Shown piece by piece: positions 33,003 to 33,432 of a stretch of 33,432 nt of DNA. This DNA comes from Flavobacterium sp. HJJ. GTDB lineage: Bacteria > Bacteroidota > Bacteroidia > Flavobacteriales > Flavobacteriaceae. The first letter of the stretch is position 1. The number at the start of each line of letters is the position of its first letter. The position numbers and the translations under genes are program-made. The notes under the pieces are model-generated. The model was not told the origin of the DNA and did not search any database. It saw only the letters and a list, made by a program, of their open reading frames with translations. The DNA is taken from the NCBI RefSeq assembly GCF_015351475.1, contig NZ_JADKPR010000036.1, positions 1 to 33,432 on the forward strand, read 5' to 3'.

Positions 33003-33353
33003 ATGAAGATAACCGATGAATATATCTACCGGCAGCCCGAAAAGTATCAAGTGATACTGTTGCATTTAATTAGTGTGTTCGAGCAGGAAATTCCGGAGCT
33101 TAAGCTGCTTTTTAAATGGGGGATACCTTATTTCTATTATAATAAAAAGCCATTTTGTTATTTGGCTCCCAATCACAGAAAAGGTTTTGTAGACGCTGGT
33201 TTTTCTAGAGGCTTCCAATTAAAAAGCAATCAGGAAAGTCTAGTTGGCGAGAAACGGAATACCGTTAAGTCTCTTAGATATTATGACTTAGAAACGATAG
33301 ATAATGCAGTCCTGATTGAAGTGATTCGGGAAGCTGTGTTATTATATGCCTAA
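33003..33353 (+). CDS. DUF1801 (YdhG-like) protein
   Basis: A 116-residue soluble protein of the YdhG/DUF1801 group (iron-chaperone-like fold, sometimes called intracellular iron chaperone frataxin-like). Typical parts are the helical start with KYQVILLHLISVFEQEIPEL, the KWGIPYFYYNKKPFCYLAP strand pair, KGFVDAGFSRG, and the final RYYDLETID with a helix. The molecular role is not settled. It is divergent from the membrane protein at 32927, sharing the operator region, so it may respond to the same regulator. Confidence 0.85.
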   Translation: MKITDEYIYRQPEKYQVILLHLISVFEQEIPELKLLFKWGIPYFYYNKKPFCYLAPNHRKGFVDAGFSRGFQLKSNQESLVGEKRNTVKSLRYYDLETIDNAVLIEVIREAVLLYA

Positions 33354-33432
33354 ATAAATCATTTATAGGTCTCAAATAGAGTTTACAACTATGCACTTTC
33401 AGTGCATCTCGTTTTAGCTTTTAAAAAAGTTT

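Noticed and set aside
33361..33432. Possible start of another gene or RNA at the window end
   Set aside because: Only a small TGCAC/GTGCA hairpin is visible in the last 72 bases; too short to call.

Overview
The window looks like a chromosomal segment of a Flavobacterium-type member of the Bacteroidota. The DNA is AT-rich, several promoters match the Bacteroidota sigma-A form (TTTG about 17-24 nt upstream of TAnnTTTG), Shine-Dalgarno sequences are mostly weak, and the families are typical of this group (CreD cluster, LytTR regulators, lipoproteins with a Cys lipobox, a tmRNA with a GEGNYALAA tag).

Layout. 1-2744 is a GH2 beta-galactosidase, cut by the window edge and broken by one extra C at 1411/1412. 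2892-5262 holds two stand-alone receiver proteins separated by about 1.2 kb of decayed DNA, which contains a fossil histidine-kinase C-terminus and repeated TCGACGAATG words. 5543-11751 is a signalling locus: an HNOBA-PAS(5)-histidine kinase, a FIST (NosP-like) sensor, a second kinase with no sensor domain, an HPt protein, and a convergent LytTR response regulator. These parts make a nearly self-contained phosphorelay. 12069-12462 is tmRNA (ssrA), followed on the minus strand by a bidirectional terminator.

12667-19705 is mostly housekeeping: a beta-lactamase-fold lipoprotein, a saccharopine/alanine dehydrogenase-family enzyme, fumarase C and a two-lobed M16 peptidase. 19900-23241 is a two-gene unit: a patatin phospholipase with an N-terminal TPR/TRAFs-binding-like region and C-terminal membrane segments, directly abutting an Asp/Glu racemase. 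23456-25502 encodes a cysteine desulfurase and an EamA transporter. 25799-27562 carries a lipoprotein with an internal duplication, an Smr-domain protein and a tiny membrane protein.

28105-32927 is a minus-strand envelope cluster: a membrane protein, a YiiX-type permuted papain-fold protein and a winged-helix regulator, then a COQ4-like protein, a DUF1361 membrane protein, two paralogous small membrane proteins and CreD. The same palindrome (GTACTTTG-N5-CAAAGT) lies before both halves and is a good candidate operator for the winged-helix regulator. A DUF1801 gene diverges at the end.

Several intergenic gaps are filled by long imperfect inverted repeats built from short sub-repeats (12476-12662, 15341-15445, 23273-23452, 27739-27816, 27937-28039). 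They resemble REP/MITE elements and mostly lie at gene 3' ends.

The strongest candidate for an under-described system is the HNOBA-kinase/FIST/kinase/HPt/LytTR locus. The second is the TPR-like patatin-racemase pair.
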